A DNA stretch of 64,000 nt, from assembly GCF_014207965.1 (NCBI RefSeq), contig NZ_JACHLM010000005.1:124001-188000 (forward strand). Reading direction: 5' to 3'. Source of the stretch: Brevundimonas bullata. Its GTDB lineage: Bacteria; Pseudomonadota; Alphaproteobacteria; Caulobacterales; Caulobacteraceae. Under the pieces are notes generated by a model. That model was not told the DNA's origin. It ran no database searches and was given only the letters and a program-made list of their open reading frames with translations. A program made the translations under genes and the position numbers. Below, piece after piece: positions 63,819 to 64,000 of this stretch (position 1 is its first letter; every line of letters begins with the position of its first letter).

Positions 63819-64000
63819 TTATTGGGGCGACAGCAGCCGGATCAGGCTGGGCTCGAAGCCTTTGGCCTCGGCGCCGGGCAGGGCCGCGGCCAGCCCCCCG
63901 TTTTCGAACAGGTCCAGCACGCGAGGATGGACGTAGGCGGCGCGGCAGACCGTGGGCGTATTGCCGAGCAGGCCGGACACCGCCTTGACGCAGAGGGTGA
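63819..64000 (-). CDS. DNA topoisomerase IB, C-terminal fragment (5' end beyond window)
   Basis: The minus strand ending at TAA (63819-63821) encodes 60 residues without a start. VSGLLGNTPTVCRAAYVHPRVLDLF is the C-terminal signature of eukaryote-type (poxvirus-like) bacterial topoisomerase IB, in which the Tyr of the C-R-x-x-Y-x-H-P segment is the DNA-attacking residue. The tail ends FEPSLIRLLSPQ. The enzyme relaxes supercoils by a transient 3'-phosphotyrosine link. Nothing can be said about the rest of the gene. Confidence 0.82.
   Translation of the reverse strand, partial: TLCVKAVSGLLGNTPTVCRAAYVHPRVLDLFENGGLAAALPGAEAKGFEPSLIRLLSPQ

Overview
The window is a gene-dense, high-GC (roughly two-thirds G+C by eye) alphaproteobacterial chromosome segment. 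It most resembles Caulobacteraceae, and within that family a Brevundimonas-like genome. The indicators are four TonB-dependent receptors in 64 kb, a pectin/uronate catabolic island, an ScfR-type regulator divergent from a propionyl-CoA pathway, GTG/ATG starts in ATGA/GTGA-overlapping operons, and a lack of tRNA, rRNA, insertion sequences or CRISPR arrays. No species call is possible without a search.

Layout. 1-3.0 kb: chemotaxis. A cheA (cut by the window edge) diverges from cheY plus a 102-residue CheZ-like protein, across an AT-rich gap carrying a perfect FNR/FixK-type box and a 27-bp near-palindrome. 3.1-11.2 kb: an exported M28 peptidase, cobQ, and a TolC-HlyD-ABC permease efflux operon whose permease is an internal duplication. 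11.4-30.3 kb: a pectin/hexuronate island. It holds a TonB receptor, uxaC-uxuB-uxaA, an exported PL10-like pectate lyase, kdgK-kduD-kduI, an RpiB-family (DhuI-like) isomerase, a LacI-family repressor, a hydratase-exuT operon and two esterases. A repeated 14-bp operator (consensus GGNAACCGGTGTCA) sits in the promoter gaps of this island and marks out its probable regulon. 30.5-37.2 kb: an ABC ATPase with a permease fused to an M1 aminopeptidase, then a BlaI-M56 pair behind tandem BlaI-type operators. 37.2-44.4 kb: lysR divergent from mmsA, then a tetR-esterase operon divergent from a TonB receptor, with two copies of a palindromic operator between them.

44.4-53.4 kb: an ScfR-type regulator divergent from pccB-pccA-mutA-mutB-mce, the complete propionyl-CoA to succinyl-CoA route, with paired 15-bp inverted RamB-like boxes in the gap. 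The cobQ gene at 4.8 kb makes the cofactor precursor that the mutase depends on. 53.5-59.3 kb: two TonB receptors, one with a glycine/methionine-rich insert and one ZnuD-like with a histidine-rich loop and a Zur-like box. A lipoprotein with MliC-like and DUF4232-like parts follows. 59.3-63.7 kb: kbl and tdh (threonine to glycine), separated by a minus-strand module made of an IPTL-CTERM-type substrate, an exosortase of the XrtH type and an associated membrane protein. The window closes with the C-terminus of a DNA topoisomerase IB.

The most interesting items are the compact one-substrate XrtH/IPTL-CTERM module lodged between kbl and tdh, the locally definable LacI-type uronate regulon, the miniature CheZ with its FNR/FixK-type box, two parallel routes for the same unsaturated-uronate isomerisation, and a threonine dehydrogenase that has lost all four structural-zinc cysteines. 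Many long open frames opposite these genes are high-GC codon shadows and are not annotated.
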